This document shows positions 44,550 through 53,280 of a DNA stretch of 64,000 nucleotides, one piece after another; within the stretch, counting starts at the first letter, position 1; each line of letters opens with the position of its first letter. A program made the translations under genes and the position numbers. Source of the stretch: Klebsiella sp. WP3-W18-ESBL-02 (GTDB lineage: Bacteria; Pseudomonadota; Gammaproteobacteria; Enterobacterales; Enterobacteriaceae); contig NZ_AP021972.1 of NCBI RefSeq assembly GCF_014168815.1, positions 1,364,001 through 1,428,000 of the forward strand, read 5' to 3'. The notes under the pieces are model-generated. The model had not been told where the DNA came from. It ran no database searches and saw nothing but the letters and a program-made list of their open reading frames with translations.

Positions 44550-46028
44550 ATGGTACCTGTGGTCGCGCTTGTCGGGCGCCCTAATGTTGGAAAATCCACG
44601 CTCTTTAACCGCCTGACGCGCACTCGTGATGCGCTGGTTGCGGATTTCCCGGGTCTGACTCGTGACCGTAAGTACGGTCGTGCTGAAGTTGAAGGGCGTG
44701 AATTTATTTGTATCGATACCGGCGGTATCGACGGCACGGAAGAAGGCGTCGAAACGCGCATGGCGGAACAGTCGCTGATGGCGATTGAAGAAGCCGACGT
44801 CGTGCTGTTTATGGTTGATGCGCGTGCGGGGCTGATGCCGGCGGATGAAGGCATCGCTAAACACCTGCGTTCACGCGAAAAGCCGACCTTCCTGGTGGCT
44901 AACAAAACCGACGGCATCGATCCGGACCAGGCGGTGGCCGACTTCTGGTCGCTGGGTCTCGGTGAAATTCACCCGATCGCCGCTTCTCACGGTCGCGGCG
45001 TGACCAGCCTGCTGGAGCAGGTGCTGCTGCCGTTCGTTGACGACGTGAACCCGCCGGAAGAGGTGGATGAAGACGCCGAATATTGGGCAAAATTTGAGGC
45101 TGAGCAGAACGGCGAAGCGCCTGAAGAGCCGGAAGACGATTTTAACCCGCAGGATCTGCCGATTAAAATCGCTATCGTGGGCCGCCCGAACGTCGGTAAG
45201 TCAACGCTAACTAACCGTATTCTTGGCGAAGACCGCGTGGTGGTGTACGACATGCCGGGCACTACCCGTGACAGTATCTACATCCCGATGGAGCGCGATG
45301 AACGTGAATACGTCCTCATCGACACCGCAGGCGTGCGTAAGCGCGGTAAAGTCACCGATACGGTGGAGAAATTCTCGGTTATCAAAACATTGCAGGCCAT
45401 TGAAGACGCTAACGTCTGTCTGCTGGTGATTGATGCGCGGGAAGGTATTTCTGACCAGGATCTGTCGCTGCTGGGCTTTATCCTCAATAGTGGGCGCTCA
45501 CTGGTTATCGTCGTCAACAAGTGGGACGGCCTGAGCATGGAAGTCAAAGAGCAGGTGAAAGAAACCCTCGACTACCGTCTGGGCTTTATCGACTTTGCTC
45601 GCGTGCACTTTATTTCTGCGCTGCACGGCAGCGGCGTGGGTAATCTGTTCGAATCTATTCGCGAAGCGTATGACAGCTCGACCCGTCGCGTGGGTACCGC
45701 GATGCTGACCCGCATCATGACCATGGCCGCGGAAGATCATCAGCCGCCGCTGGTACGTGGCCGCCGCGTGAAGCTGAAGTATGCCCACGCCGGTGGTTAT
45801 AACCCGCCGATCGTGGTGATTCACGGTAACCAGGTAAAAGATCTGCCGGATTCATACAAACGCTACCTGATGAACTACTTCCGTAAGTCGCTGGATGTGA
45901 TGGGTACGCCTATTCGTATTCAGTTCAAGGAAGGTGAAAACCCGTATGCAAACAAACGTAATACGCTGACGCCGACCCAGATGCGTAAACGTAAGCGCTT
46001 GATTAAACACATCAAGAAAAGCAAGTAA
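44550..46028 (+). CDS. der: Double-GTPase ribosome assembly factor Der
   Basis: 492 residues, two consecutive G domains: P-loops GRPNVGKST near residues 8-16 and again near 210-218, with NKTD and NKWD. C-terminal KH-like domain. Essential for 50S maturation. Confidence 0.98.
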   Translation: MVPVVALVGRPNVGKSTLFNRLTRTRDALVADFPGLTRDRKYGRAEVEGREFICIDTGGIDGTEEGVETRMAEQSLMAIEEADVVLFMVDARAGLMPADEGIAKHLRSREKPTFLVANKTDGIDPDQAVADFWSLGLGEIHPIAASHGRGVTSLLEQVLLPFVDDVNPPEEVDEDAEYWAKFEAEQNGEAPEEPEDDFNPQDLPIKIAIVGRPNVGKSTLTNRILGEDRVVVYDMPGTTRDSIYIPMERDEREYVLIDTAGVRKRGKVTDTVEKFSVIKTLQAIEDANVCLLVIDAREGISDQDLSLLGFILNSGRSLVIVVNKWDGLSMEVKEQVKETLDYRLGFIDFARVHFISALHGSGVGNLFESIREAYDSSTRRVGTAMLTRIMTMAAEDHQPPLVRGRRVKLKYAHAGGYNPPIVVIHGNQVKDLPDSYKRYLMNYFRKSLDVMGTPIRIQFKEGENPYANKRNTLTPTQMRKRKRLIKHIKKSK

Positions 46029-46049
46029 GCGTTGAATCAATATCACAAG

Positions 46050-46073
46050 AAGCCCGCGTAGCGGGCTTTTTTT
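46050..46073 (+). terminator. Terminator of der
   Basis: AAGCCCGC-GTA-GCGGGCTT followed by a T-run. Confidence 0.9.
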
Positions 46074-46150
46074 ATGGGCGCACGGCGGTCGCCAGGAAAA
46101 TGATGATGAGGCATTATCACACCGCAGCGATCTGCTATAGTCGAACGGCA

Positions 46151-46177
46151 ATCGACGTGCATAGCGATAGCGTCGAT
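46151..46177. promoter_or_regulatory. Dyad upstream of the pxpA-like gene
   Basis: ATCGACG-N13-CGTCGAT, exact 7-bp arms, 35 bases before the start. Possible operator; no regulator gene adjoins. Confidence 0.35.
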
Positions 46178-46211
46178 TCTCACCCGGCTAAAGGTAAAGA
46201 GCGGCTCTACG

Positions 46212-46946
46212 ATGATGATTGATTTAAACGCCGATCTCGGCGAAGGCTGTGCGAATGACGGTGCGCTGATGCCGTTGATTACGTCCGCCAATATTGCCTG
46301 TGGCTTCCACGCCGGTGATGCGCAGACGATGCGTCAGAGCGTGCTGCTGGCGCAGCGGTATGGCGTGGCCATTGGGGCCCATCCCAGTTTTCCCGATCGG
46401 GAAAACTTTGGCCGCACCGCTATGCTGTTAGCGCCTGACGTTGTCTACGCCCAGATGCTGTATCAAATTGGCGCGCTGGCGGCCATCACGCGCGCGCAAG
46501 GCGGGACGATATCTCACGTTAAGCCTCACGGCATGCTCTACAACCAGGCGGCTGCGTCACCGGCGCTTGCCGACGCCATCGCCAGGGCGACAAAAGATAT
46601 CGATTCTGCGCTGATGCTGGTAGGGCTAGCGGGCAGCGAGCTCATTCGCGCGGGAGAACGTTACGGCCTGACCACGCGGGAGGAAGTCTTCGCCGACCGT
46701 GGTTATCTGGCTGATGGCTCGCTGGTGCCACGCCACGAGCCAGGGGCGCTGATTCAGGATGAAGAAGAAGCGGTGACGCGCACGCTTGAAATGGTGCTGA
46801 ACGGCCGCGTGAAAAGCCGTGACGGTATCTGGACGAAGGTAAAGGCGCAGACGGTCTGTCTGCACGGCGATGGTGAACAGGCGCTGGCCTTTGCCCGACG
46901 GCTGCGTGCGGCCTTTGACGCCCACCGGATTGAGATACGGGCCTGA
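46212..46946 (+). CDS. LamB/YcsF family protein, 5-oxoprolinase subunit A-like
   Basis: 244 residues, the length of E. coli PxpA, with MIDLNADLGEG, SANIACGFHAGD, GAHPSFPDRENFGR and HVKPHGMLYNQAA. PxpA acts with PxpB and PxpC in ATP-dependent opening of 5-oxoproline, but neither partner is here. The gene lies alone after der. Either a second copy or a displaced pxpA. An in-frame ATG one codon later is equally likely. Confidence 0.85.
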   Translation: MMIDLNADLGEGCANDGALMPLITSANIACGFHAGDAQTMRQSVLLAQRYGVAIGAHPSFPDRENFGRTAMLLAPDVVYAQMLYQIGALAAITRAQGGTISHVKPHGMLYNQAAASPALADAIARATKDIDSALMLVGLAGSELIRAGERYGLTTREEVFADRGYLADGSLVPRHEPGALIQDEEEAVTRTLEMVLNGRVKSRDGIWTKVKAQTVCLHGDGEQALAFARRLRAAFDAHRIEIRA

Positions 46947-47078
46947 AGCCATGCATGGCGTTAAATAGGATTGGGTGATGGCGATATCCGATTCTTTCAA
47001 CCATGATTTTGGTATTCGCCGCTGTTAGCGAACAGGTGTCAGCAGGAGGAAATCGCTTCTTTCGCCCGGGACGTCACT

Positions 47079-48602
47079 ATGCGCAACGCACTTCTGCCCA
47101 CAATCGCCGCGGTCAGTCTTTTTCTGACCGGAGTGTTTATTTTGAATACCCAACTCTGGTTTTCCTCGCGCGCTGAAAGCCTCAGCGGCGCGCAATATGC
47201 GGCAAAGAGTATCAATCTTATTCTGGATGAAGCGGCACGGGCGACTCAAACGGCGATGAATATCGCGGCGACGGGATGCGATCTGGATGGCCAGTATCGG
47301 CTTGGCATTGATGCCGCGCTGGAACCGCATTTACGTACCGTCGTCATTATCAAACGGGGAGCGGTGTGGTGTTCGTCGCTACCGGGTAACCGCATTATGC
47401 TCTCGACGGTCCCGCCGTTATCGGCAAGCCATTTGTTGCTGGCGCCCGCCGTCGACATGGCGAACGGGCAACCGGTGCTGATCTATAACACGCAATTTGA
47501 CGATAGCCATATTCTGGTGACCATCAGCGATCGGCATATTCGCAGCGCGCTCAGCGTACCGCTAAAAGGGGTCAACTATGCCCTGAGGGTGAACGATGCC
47601 GCGATTGGCGTTTCTGATGATGTGACGGCGCTAGCGGGCAACCTAACCTATAACGCGCAGGTCAATTCCGAAAAATATCCTTTTAGCATTGTCTACCGTC
47701 AACCGCCGCTATGGAGTCTGCAACGGCTGATCGCGCACGGGCTGGGCATTCTGTTATTTCTGCTGTTTATTTCCATCGTGACGGCCTACGTCCTCAATAA
47801 ATACCTTAATAAAGACGTGACGCCGGAAGAACGGCTACGTCGGGCGATTCGCCGCGGCGAAATTGTTCCTTTTTACCATATGGTGGTGAACGGCAGGGAG
47901 GGGACGCTGCGCGGCGTTGAGGTCCTTGCGCGCTGGAAGCATCCGCGTGCGGGGTATCTCTCCCCGGCATCGTTTATTCCCCTGGCAGAGAAAACCGGGC
48001 TGATCGTCTCGCTGACGCAAAGCCTGATGGCGCAGGTGGTCGCTAACATGAATGCGATCGCCGTCAAGCTGCCGGAAGGTTTTCATGTCGGCATTAACTT
48101 CAGCGCATCGCATATCTCGCGACCGGATTTTGTCGACGAGTGCCTGCGGTTTAAAGAAAGCTTCTTGCGTCAGGATCTTAACCTGGTGCTTGAGGTGACC
48201 GAGCGTGAACCCCTGCACGTTGATGAAGCGTTAATACAGACGCTGAATACGTTGCATAAAGTGGGTTTCGTGATCGCCCTGGATGATTTCGGTACCGGGT
48301 ACTCGGGATTGTCATATCTCCATGATTTACATATTGATTATATTAAAATCGATCAAAGTTTTGTCGCCCGGGTCAACGAAGACCCGGATTCGACGCGGAT
48401 CCTCGATTGCGTGCTGGATCTGGCCCGTAAGCTCTCGCTCAGCATTGTGGCCGAAGGCGTTGAAACAAAGGCGCAGCTCGACTACCTCAACAAAAACGAG
48501 ATTACCTTCCAGCAGGGATACTATTTCTATAAGCCGGTTAAATTTACCGAATTTGTGAAAATCCTGCTGTCAAAACCGAAAGTGAAGGTGAACGTGGAGT
48601 AA
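47079..48602 (+). CDS. CSS-motif/EAL cyclic-di-GMP phosphodiesterase
   Basis: 507 residues. First membrane segment about 5-27, periplasmic CSS domain with WCSSLPGN near residue 107, second membrane segment about 216-240, and an EAL domain (about 255-500). The catalytic blocks are intact: EVLARWKHP, NFSASH, EVTERE, DDFGTGYSGLSYL, IKIDQSF, AEGVET and QGYYF. There is no GGDEF domain. E. coli relatives (PdeB/C/D/G/N) are switched by periplasmic thiol redox. A strong AGGAGGA lies 29 bases before the ATG, with no in-frame start between. Confidence 0.88.
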   Translation: MRNALLPTIAAVSLFLTGVFILNTQLWFSSRAESLSGAQYAAKSINLILDEAARATQTAMNIAATGCDLDGQYRLGIDAALEPHLRTVVIIKRGAVWCSSLPGNRIMLSTVPPLSASHLLLAPAVDMANGQPVLIYNTQFDDSHILVTISDRHIRSALSVPLKGVNYALRVNDAAIGVSDDVTALAGNLTYNAQVNSEKYPFSIVYRQPPLWSLQRLIAHGLGILLFLLFISIVTAYVLNKYLNKDVTPEERLRRAIRRGEIVPFYHMVVNGREGTLRGVEVLARWKHPRAGYLSPASFIPLAEKTGLIVSLTQSLMAQVVANMNAIAVKLPEGFHVGINFSASHISRPDFVDECLRFKESFLRQDLNLVLEVTEREPLHVDEALIQTLNTLHKVGFVIALDDFGTGYSGLSYLHDLHIDYIKIDQSFVARVNEDPDSTRILDCVLDLARKLSLSIVAEGVETKAQLDYLNKNEITFQQGYYFYKPVKFTEFVKILLSKPKVKVNVE

Positions 48603-48694
48603 ATCCGCGGCGAGTATGCAAACGGCCGTTGACCTCGTAGCGCTTAACGTAGGATAGTCACCGTTTTGCAGGCATTCATTCCAGGAGCTGTGTT

Positions 48695-48940
48695 ATGACT
48701 AACGAAATCCCGCTGAAATTTTATGACATCGTCGATGAATATGCGACCGAAGCCGCTCAGGCCGTCGGCGATGACGAACGCGACGCGCTGGCGCACTATT
48801 TCCAGCTGCTTATTACGCGCTTAATGAACAACGAAGAGATCAGCGAAGAGGCGCAGCAGGAGATGGCCGTTGCGGCGGGCATTAAAGCACAGCGTATTGA
48901 TGATATTGCAGAATTCCTCAATCAATGGGGTAACGAGTAA
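48695..48940 (+). CDS. DUF2543 protein, YmjA-like
   Basis: 81 residues, acidic and predicted helical (MTNEIPLKFYDIVDEYATEA), same length as E. coli YmjA of DUF2543. Function unknown. Good AGGAG before the ATG. Confidence 0.8.
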   Translation: MTNEIPLKFYDIVDEYATEAAQAVGDDERDALAHYFQLLITRLMNNEEISEEAQQEMAVAAGIKAQRIDDIAEFLNQWGNE

Positions 48941-48985
48941 CGCTATTTCGCGTCGGCACGGCCGCTGAACGGTACGAGGTAAGTT

Positions 48986-50167
48986 ATGGGACATCGCTCC
49001 ACTTCCGATTTAAATATCAGTACGCAGCTCACTCAGCTTGGTCGGGATACCACCCGCCAGGCGGGGTTTGTTAATGCGCCGATTTATCGCGGCTCAACGG
49101 TGGTTTTCCCGACGGTTGACGATCTGGAACATAATCGCGCCGAGTTTAGCTACGGCACGATGGGAACGCCGACCATCGCCAGTCTGGAAAACGCCTGGAG
49201 CGCGCTGGCGGGGGCCGCCGGAACGGTGCTGTCGCCATCGGGGCTGGGGGCGATTTCTCTGGCGCTGCTGACCACGCTGAAAGCAGGCGATCACCTGCTG
49301 ATGCCCGACAGCGTGTACCGCCCGACCCGCAACTTCTGCGCCGGTATGCTGGCAAAAATGGGGATTGAAACCACCTACTACGACCCGCTGATCGGGGCCA
49401 ATATCGCTTCGCTCTTCCGGGCGAACACGACCACGCTGTTCCTTGAGTCTCCCGGTTCGCAGAGCTTTGAAATTCAGGATGTTCCGGCGATGACGCGGGC
49501 GGCGAAAGCGCGGGGGATTGCGACCATCATCGACAATACCTGGGCGACGCCCATTTTCTTCCGTGCCCACGAGCACGGCTGCGACCTCGCGCTTGAGGCG
49601 GGAACGAAGTACCTCGGCGGTCACTCTGATCTGCTGATGGGTCTGGTCTCGGCGAATGAAGCCTGGTGGCCCCAGCTGCGAAAAACCTACGACCTGATGG
49701 CGATGCTGCCCGGTGCTGAAGACTGCTTCCTGGCGCTACGCGGGCTGCGCACGCTGCATCTGCGCGTTAAAGAAGCTGAACAGCGCGGTCTGGAGATGGC
49801 GCGCTGGCTGCAAACGCGGCCGGAAGTGATGAGGGTGCTGCACCCGGCGCTGCCTGAATGCCCGGGCCATGAGCTCTGGAAGCGCGATTTCACCGGTTCT
49901 ACCGGGCTGTTTTCGCTGGTGCTGAAGCCGGAGTTCACCCGTGCGGGCGTGGCAAACATGTTGGATCATATGCGTATTTTTGCGATGGGCTATTCATGGG
50001 GTGGTTTTGAAAGTCTGATTATTCCCTTCAACTGCGCGGACTACCGCACCGCCACGCGCTGGCAGCCTGGTGGGCTGACGTTGCGTATTCAGGTCGGGCT
50101 GGAAGACATGGACGATCTGAAAACCGATCTGGCGGCTGGGTTTGAGCGCCTGTGCGCCGTGCGATAA
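48986..50167 (+). CDS. Cys/Met-metabolism PLP enzyme, cystathionine beta-lyase-like
   Basis: 393 residues. Fold type I PLP enzyme with SPSGLGAISLALL, DNTWATP and the PLP lysine in EAGTKYLGGHSD. End SWGGFESLIIP and GLTLRIQVGLED are typical of MetC. Probably a MetC paralogue; metC proper lies elsewhere in enteric genomes. The substrate might be cystathionine or another thioether. Confidence 0.82.
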   Translation: MGHRSTSDLNISTQLTQLGRDTTRQAGFVNAPIYRGSTVVFPTVDDLEHNRAEFSYGTMGTPTIASLENAWSALAGAAGTVLSPSGLGAISLALLTTLKAGDHLLMPDSVYRPTRNFCAGMLAKMGIETTYYDPLIGANIASLFRANTTTLFLESPGSQSFEIQDVPAMTRAAKARGIATIIDNTWATPIFFRAHEHGCDLALEAGTKYLGGHSDLLMGLVSANEAWWPQLRKTYDLMAMLPGAEDCFLALRGLRTLHLRVKEAEQRGLEMARWLQTRPEVMRVLHPALPECPGHELWKRDFTGSTGLFSLVLKPEFTRAGVANMLDHMRIFAMGYSWGGFESLIIPFNCADYRTATRWQPGGLTLRIQVGLEDMDDLKTDLAAGFERLCAVR

Positions 50168-50254
50168 CCGCAATACGCCATCGCGGACAATTTTCTGCGC
50201 TGGCGCTTCATGCATAATGCCGCTATCTCGTTTTCCTGCACATGAGTCGATGCG

Positions 50255-51346
50255 ATGAATATTGGATTTGTTGGCCTGGGGGCGGTGGTTGAGACGGCGT
50301 ATCTCCCGGCCCTGAAGGCGCTGTCGCTGCCCGTCACGGCGCTCTGGGGCTATGACCGCAACCCGCAGCGGTTGCTGCCGGGCGTGACGCCCTGTGATTC
50401 TCTTGTCGCGCTGCTGGCGCAACCTATTGATACGTTGTTTATTACCACCGTTTCGCTTCAGCATCTGCCGGTGCTCGAACAGGCGCTGCGTTCGTCGATT
50501 CCGCGTATTGTGGTGGAGAAGCCGATTGCCGCCACGCTGGCTCAGCTTACCGACCTCCGCCGCCTGCTTATGGTGCCGGAAAACGCGTGCCGCGTGCTGG
50601 CGTTGGATCACTGGATGGCCCGTGATGGCGCGCTGTGTCTGGCGCAGGGAAATATGGACGCCCGCTGGAGTCCTGAACGCGGCGCCGCGATTGGCCGAGC
50701 GCCGGTCGCCTCGCTGGCCGATATTGTCAGCCTTGATGGCTTTCTGCTGGAGCCGAGTGGCTTTAACGCCGCCGGTGAGCCGATCGCGCTGAATTTTGCC
50801 ACCGGCGAGCCCGATACCCGCCAGCTACGCCACCCTGACGGCGTGATTGTCGACATTGGCACTCATGTGCTGGCGATGATGCGTGAGACGGTGCGCTATC
50901 TCGGCGGTAGCGATGAGATCCAACTGGTGGCGGAACAGGTGAAAGACCGGCTGGGGCGGCCTATCGTGTATGGCGATACCGAAACGGCGGAAGGGGAGGC
51001 GCACCTCAAAGGCACGCTGGGCCATATTCCGGTTAACCTATGGCTGAACAAATACGCCGGGCCGGGCGTTGAGCGCAAAGGGATCCGTATTTATCTGCGC
51101 GATGGACGTATTATCAGTCAGACCCGTGCCCCCGGTGGTGAAAGCGTGGAGCTGATTGATGGCGATCGCGTGATGCGCTGGGCGCGACCGGGTGCCATTT
51201 ATGCGCACTGTCTCGCAGAGCAAATCCTCGGCAAGCGCAGCCTGTTTTTCCGCGCGCCGGATGAAGTGGCAAAACTCACTCAGCGGCGCATGGCGGAAGT
51301 GGAGACGCTTTTACGTATCCAGCAGCAGCTACGCGGGGAACATTGA
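50255..51346 (+). CDS. Gfo/Idh/MocA-family oxidoreductase
   Basis: 363 residues. N-terminal NAD(P)-binding Rossmann motif GFVGLGAVVE and the family EKPIA (VVEKPIAATLA). The C-terminal domain is longer than usual. Substrate not identifiable. Stands after the MetC-like gene by 87 bases and may be co-transcribed. Confidence 0.82.
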   Translation: MNIGFVGLGAVVETAYLPALKALSLPVTALWGYDRNPQRLLPGVTPCDSLVALLAQPIDTLFITTVSLQHLPVLEQALRSSIPRIVVEKPIAATLAQLTDLRRLLMVPENACRVLALDHWMARDGALCLAQGNMDARWSPERGAAIGRAPVASLADIVSLDGFLLEPSGFNAAGEPIALNFATGEPDTRQLRHPDGVIVDIGTHVLAMMRETVRYLGGSDEIQLVAEQVKDRLGRPIVYGDTETAEGEAHLKGTLGHIPVNLWLNKYAGPGVERKGIRIYLRDGRIISQTRAPGGESVELIDGDRVMRWARPGAIYAHCLAEQILGKRSLFFRAPDEVAKLTQRRMAEVETLLRIQQQLRGEH

Positions 51347-51397
51347 GCGGTGAGTCGTGGTAAAATAGCGGCACAAGAACCGCGTTAAGGAGTCGTC

Positions 51398-51619
51398 ATG
51401 GAATTCATCTGCCCAACCTGTCAGTCCTCGCTGGAGGTGCTGGGTAACCAGGCACACTGCGACCACTGCGAGAAAGATTTTACGCTGGAGGCGCGCTGCC
51501 CGGAATGCCACAAACCGTTGGAGGTGTTGAAAGCCTGCGGCGCGGTGGACTACTTCTGCCAGAACGGCCACGGCCTGATATCGAAAAAGCGGGTGGAGTG
51601 GGTGCCGGTCGGCGAATAA
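51398..51619 (+). CDS. yfgJ: Zinc-ribbon protein YfgJ
   Basis: 73 residues with CPTC, CDHCEKDF and CPECH pairs and a fourth Cys set (KACGAVDYFC), two zinc ribbons. Matches E. coli YfgJ in its C-terminal half (GHGLISKKRVE). Function unknown. AAGGAG upstream. Confidence 0.9.
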   Translation: MEFICPTCQSSLEVLGNQAHCDHCEKDFTLEARCPECHKPLEVLKACGAVDYFCQNGHGLISKKRVEWVPVGE

Positions 51620-51640
51620 TTTTACGGTGGTAGCACGTTT

Positions 51641-51723
51641 AGGCCTGGCGGCGGTTGCGCCTTACCCGGCCTACGTGCGTTTGTGCCCGACGGTAGGCCT
51701 GATAAGCGAAGCGCCATCAGGCA
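51641..51723. repeat. REP/BIME pair between yfgJ and xseA
   Basis: GCCTGGCGGCGGTTGCGCC then an inverted unit TAGGCCTGATAAGCGAAGCG, between convergent genes. Confidence 0.75.
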
Positions 51724-51743
51724 TTGGCCTTATCATCGGCCTC

Positions 51744-53120
51744 TTACAACGCTTTTTTACGCGCTCGCGTTTTCTTCTGTGCGGTGACCGTGCGGATTTC
51801 ACTTTCTACCCAGCCGTCTGCCAGACGCGTAGTCAGCATCTCTCCCGCCTTCGCCTGCTTCGTTTGCTTCAGTACTTTGCCATCGCTGGCGGTCGTGACG
51901 CTGTAGCCACGGGCAAGCGTAGCCAGCGGGCTGACGGCTTCCAGATGGGTGACCGCATTGCCAAAGCGCTCGCGCTGCTCGCTTAGCCGCGCGCGAATAT
52001 TTTCCGCCAGTCGATACTCCAGCTGTTGCACCCGTGACTGCGCGCGATGAATGCGCGGCTGCGGGTTCTGCTGGTTCAGCCGCTGTAGCATGCGCTGCTG
52101 GCGCTGATTGGCTTGCTTGATCTGATTTTCCAGCGCGACGCTCATGCGCTGACGCAGCCTTTCCAACGTTGTTTGCTGGCGTGCCAGACGCAGCTGCGGG
52201 TGCTGCTGCTGAAGCCGATGCTGAATTTGCGTAAAGCGGCGGTGGCGATTCGCCAGATAATAATCCATCGCCATTTCCAGACGCTGCTGCGCATTTTGCA
52301 CCTGACGCAGCAGCTCCTGCTGGTTACGGCTGACGATTTCCGCCGCCGCCGACGGCGTTGGCGCGCGCAGATCGCCGACGAAATCGGCGATGGTGACATC
52401 GGTTTCGTGGCCGACGGCGCTGACCACCGGGATGCGGCTGGCGAAAATCGCCCGCGCCACCCGTTCGTCGTTAAAGCTCCACAAATCTTCCAGCGAGCCG
52501 CCGCCGCGCCCGACGATTAATACGTCACACTCGCCGCGGGCGTTTGCCAGCTCAATAGCGCGCACAATCTGCCCCGGCGCATCGTCGCCCTGCACGGCAG
52601 TGGGGTAAATTACCACCGGCAGCGACGGATCGCGACGCTTAAGGACGTGGAGAATATCGTGCAGCGCCGCGCCGGTTTTCGAGGTAATGACCCCGACGCA
52701 GTGGGCCGGGGAGGGCAGCGGCTGTTTGAACTGCTGGTCGAACAAGCCTTCGGCCTGTAGCTTCGCTTTGAGCTGTTCATATTTTTGCTGCAACAGCCCT
52801 TCGCCCGCAGGCTGCATACTTTCGACGATAATCTGGTAGTCGCCGCGCGGTTCGTACAGCGTAATGTTGGCGCGCACCAGTACCTGCTGCCCGTGCTGCG
52901 GGCGGAAGGTGACCCGACGGTTGCTGTTGCGGAACATCGCGCAGCGTACCTGGGCGTTATCGTCTTTTAAAGTGAAGTACCAGTGGCCGGAAGAGGGCTG
53001 GGTAAAGTTAGAGATCTCGCCGCTTATCCACACCTGGCCCATCTCGCGTTCGAGCAGCAGGCGCACCGACTGATTCAGGCGGCTAACGGTAAAAATTGCG
53101 GGGCTTTGAGAAGATAACAT
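51744..53120 (-). CDS. xseA: Exodeoxyribonuclease VII large subunit
   Basis: 458 residues. N-terminal OB fold (VWISGEISNFTQPSSGHWYFTLKD), catalytic domain with GRGGGSLEDLWSFNDE and VGHETDVTIADFVGDLRAPTPSAAAE, then a long coiled coil rich in Arg/Gln. Degrades single-stranded DNA with the XseB subunit encoded elsewhere. Divergent from guaB. Confidence 0.97.
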   Translation of the reverse strand: MLSSQSPAIFTVSRLNQSVRLLLEREMGQVWISGEISNFTQPSSGHWYFTLKDDNAQVRCAMFRNSNRRVTFRPQHGQQVLVRANITLYEPRGDYQIIVESMQPAGEGLLQQKYEQLKAKLQAEGLFDQQFKQPLPSPAHCVGVITSKTGAALHDILHVLKRRDPSLPVVIYPTAVQGDDAPGQIVRAIELANARGECDVLIVGRGGGSLEDLWSFNDERVARAIFASRIPVVSAVGHETDVTIADFVGDLRAPTPSAAAEIVSRNQQELLRQVQNAQQRLEMAMDYYLANRHRRFTQIQHRLQQQHPQLRLARQQTTLERLRQRMSVALENQIKQANQRQQRMLQRLNQQNPQPRIHRAQSRVQQLEYRLAENIRARLSEQRERFGNAVTHLEAVSPLATLARGYSVTTASDGKVLKQTKQAKAGEMLTTRLADGWVESEIRTVTAQKKTRARKKAL

Positions 53121-53212
53121 GTGAGCGGGATCAAATTCTAAATCAGCAGGTTATTCAGTCGATAGTAACCTGCTGCCGGGTGAGTGCAAGCCTTTTATGC
53201 AAAAAAGTGTGG

Positions 53213-53228
53213 ATGCAATCGCTTACGC
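53213..53228 (+). promoter_or_regulatory. PurR box of guaBA
   Basis: ATGCAATCGCTTACGC matches ACGCAAACGTTTTCGT at 11 of 16 positions and overlaps the promoter, as for the known E. coli guaBA PurR site. Confidence 0.6.
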
Positions 53229-53232
53229 TCTG

Positions 53233-53238
53233 TATAAT
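53233..53238 (+). promoter_or_regulatory. guaB -10 element
   Basis: Perfect TATAAT, 43 bases before the guaB ATG. -35 would be TGGATG at 17 nt. Confidence 0.7.
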
Positions 53239-53280
53239 GCCGCGGCAATATTTAATAACCTCCCAGGTGAGATATTGCCC

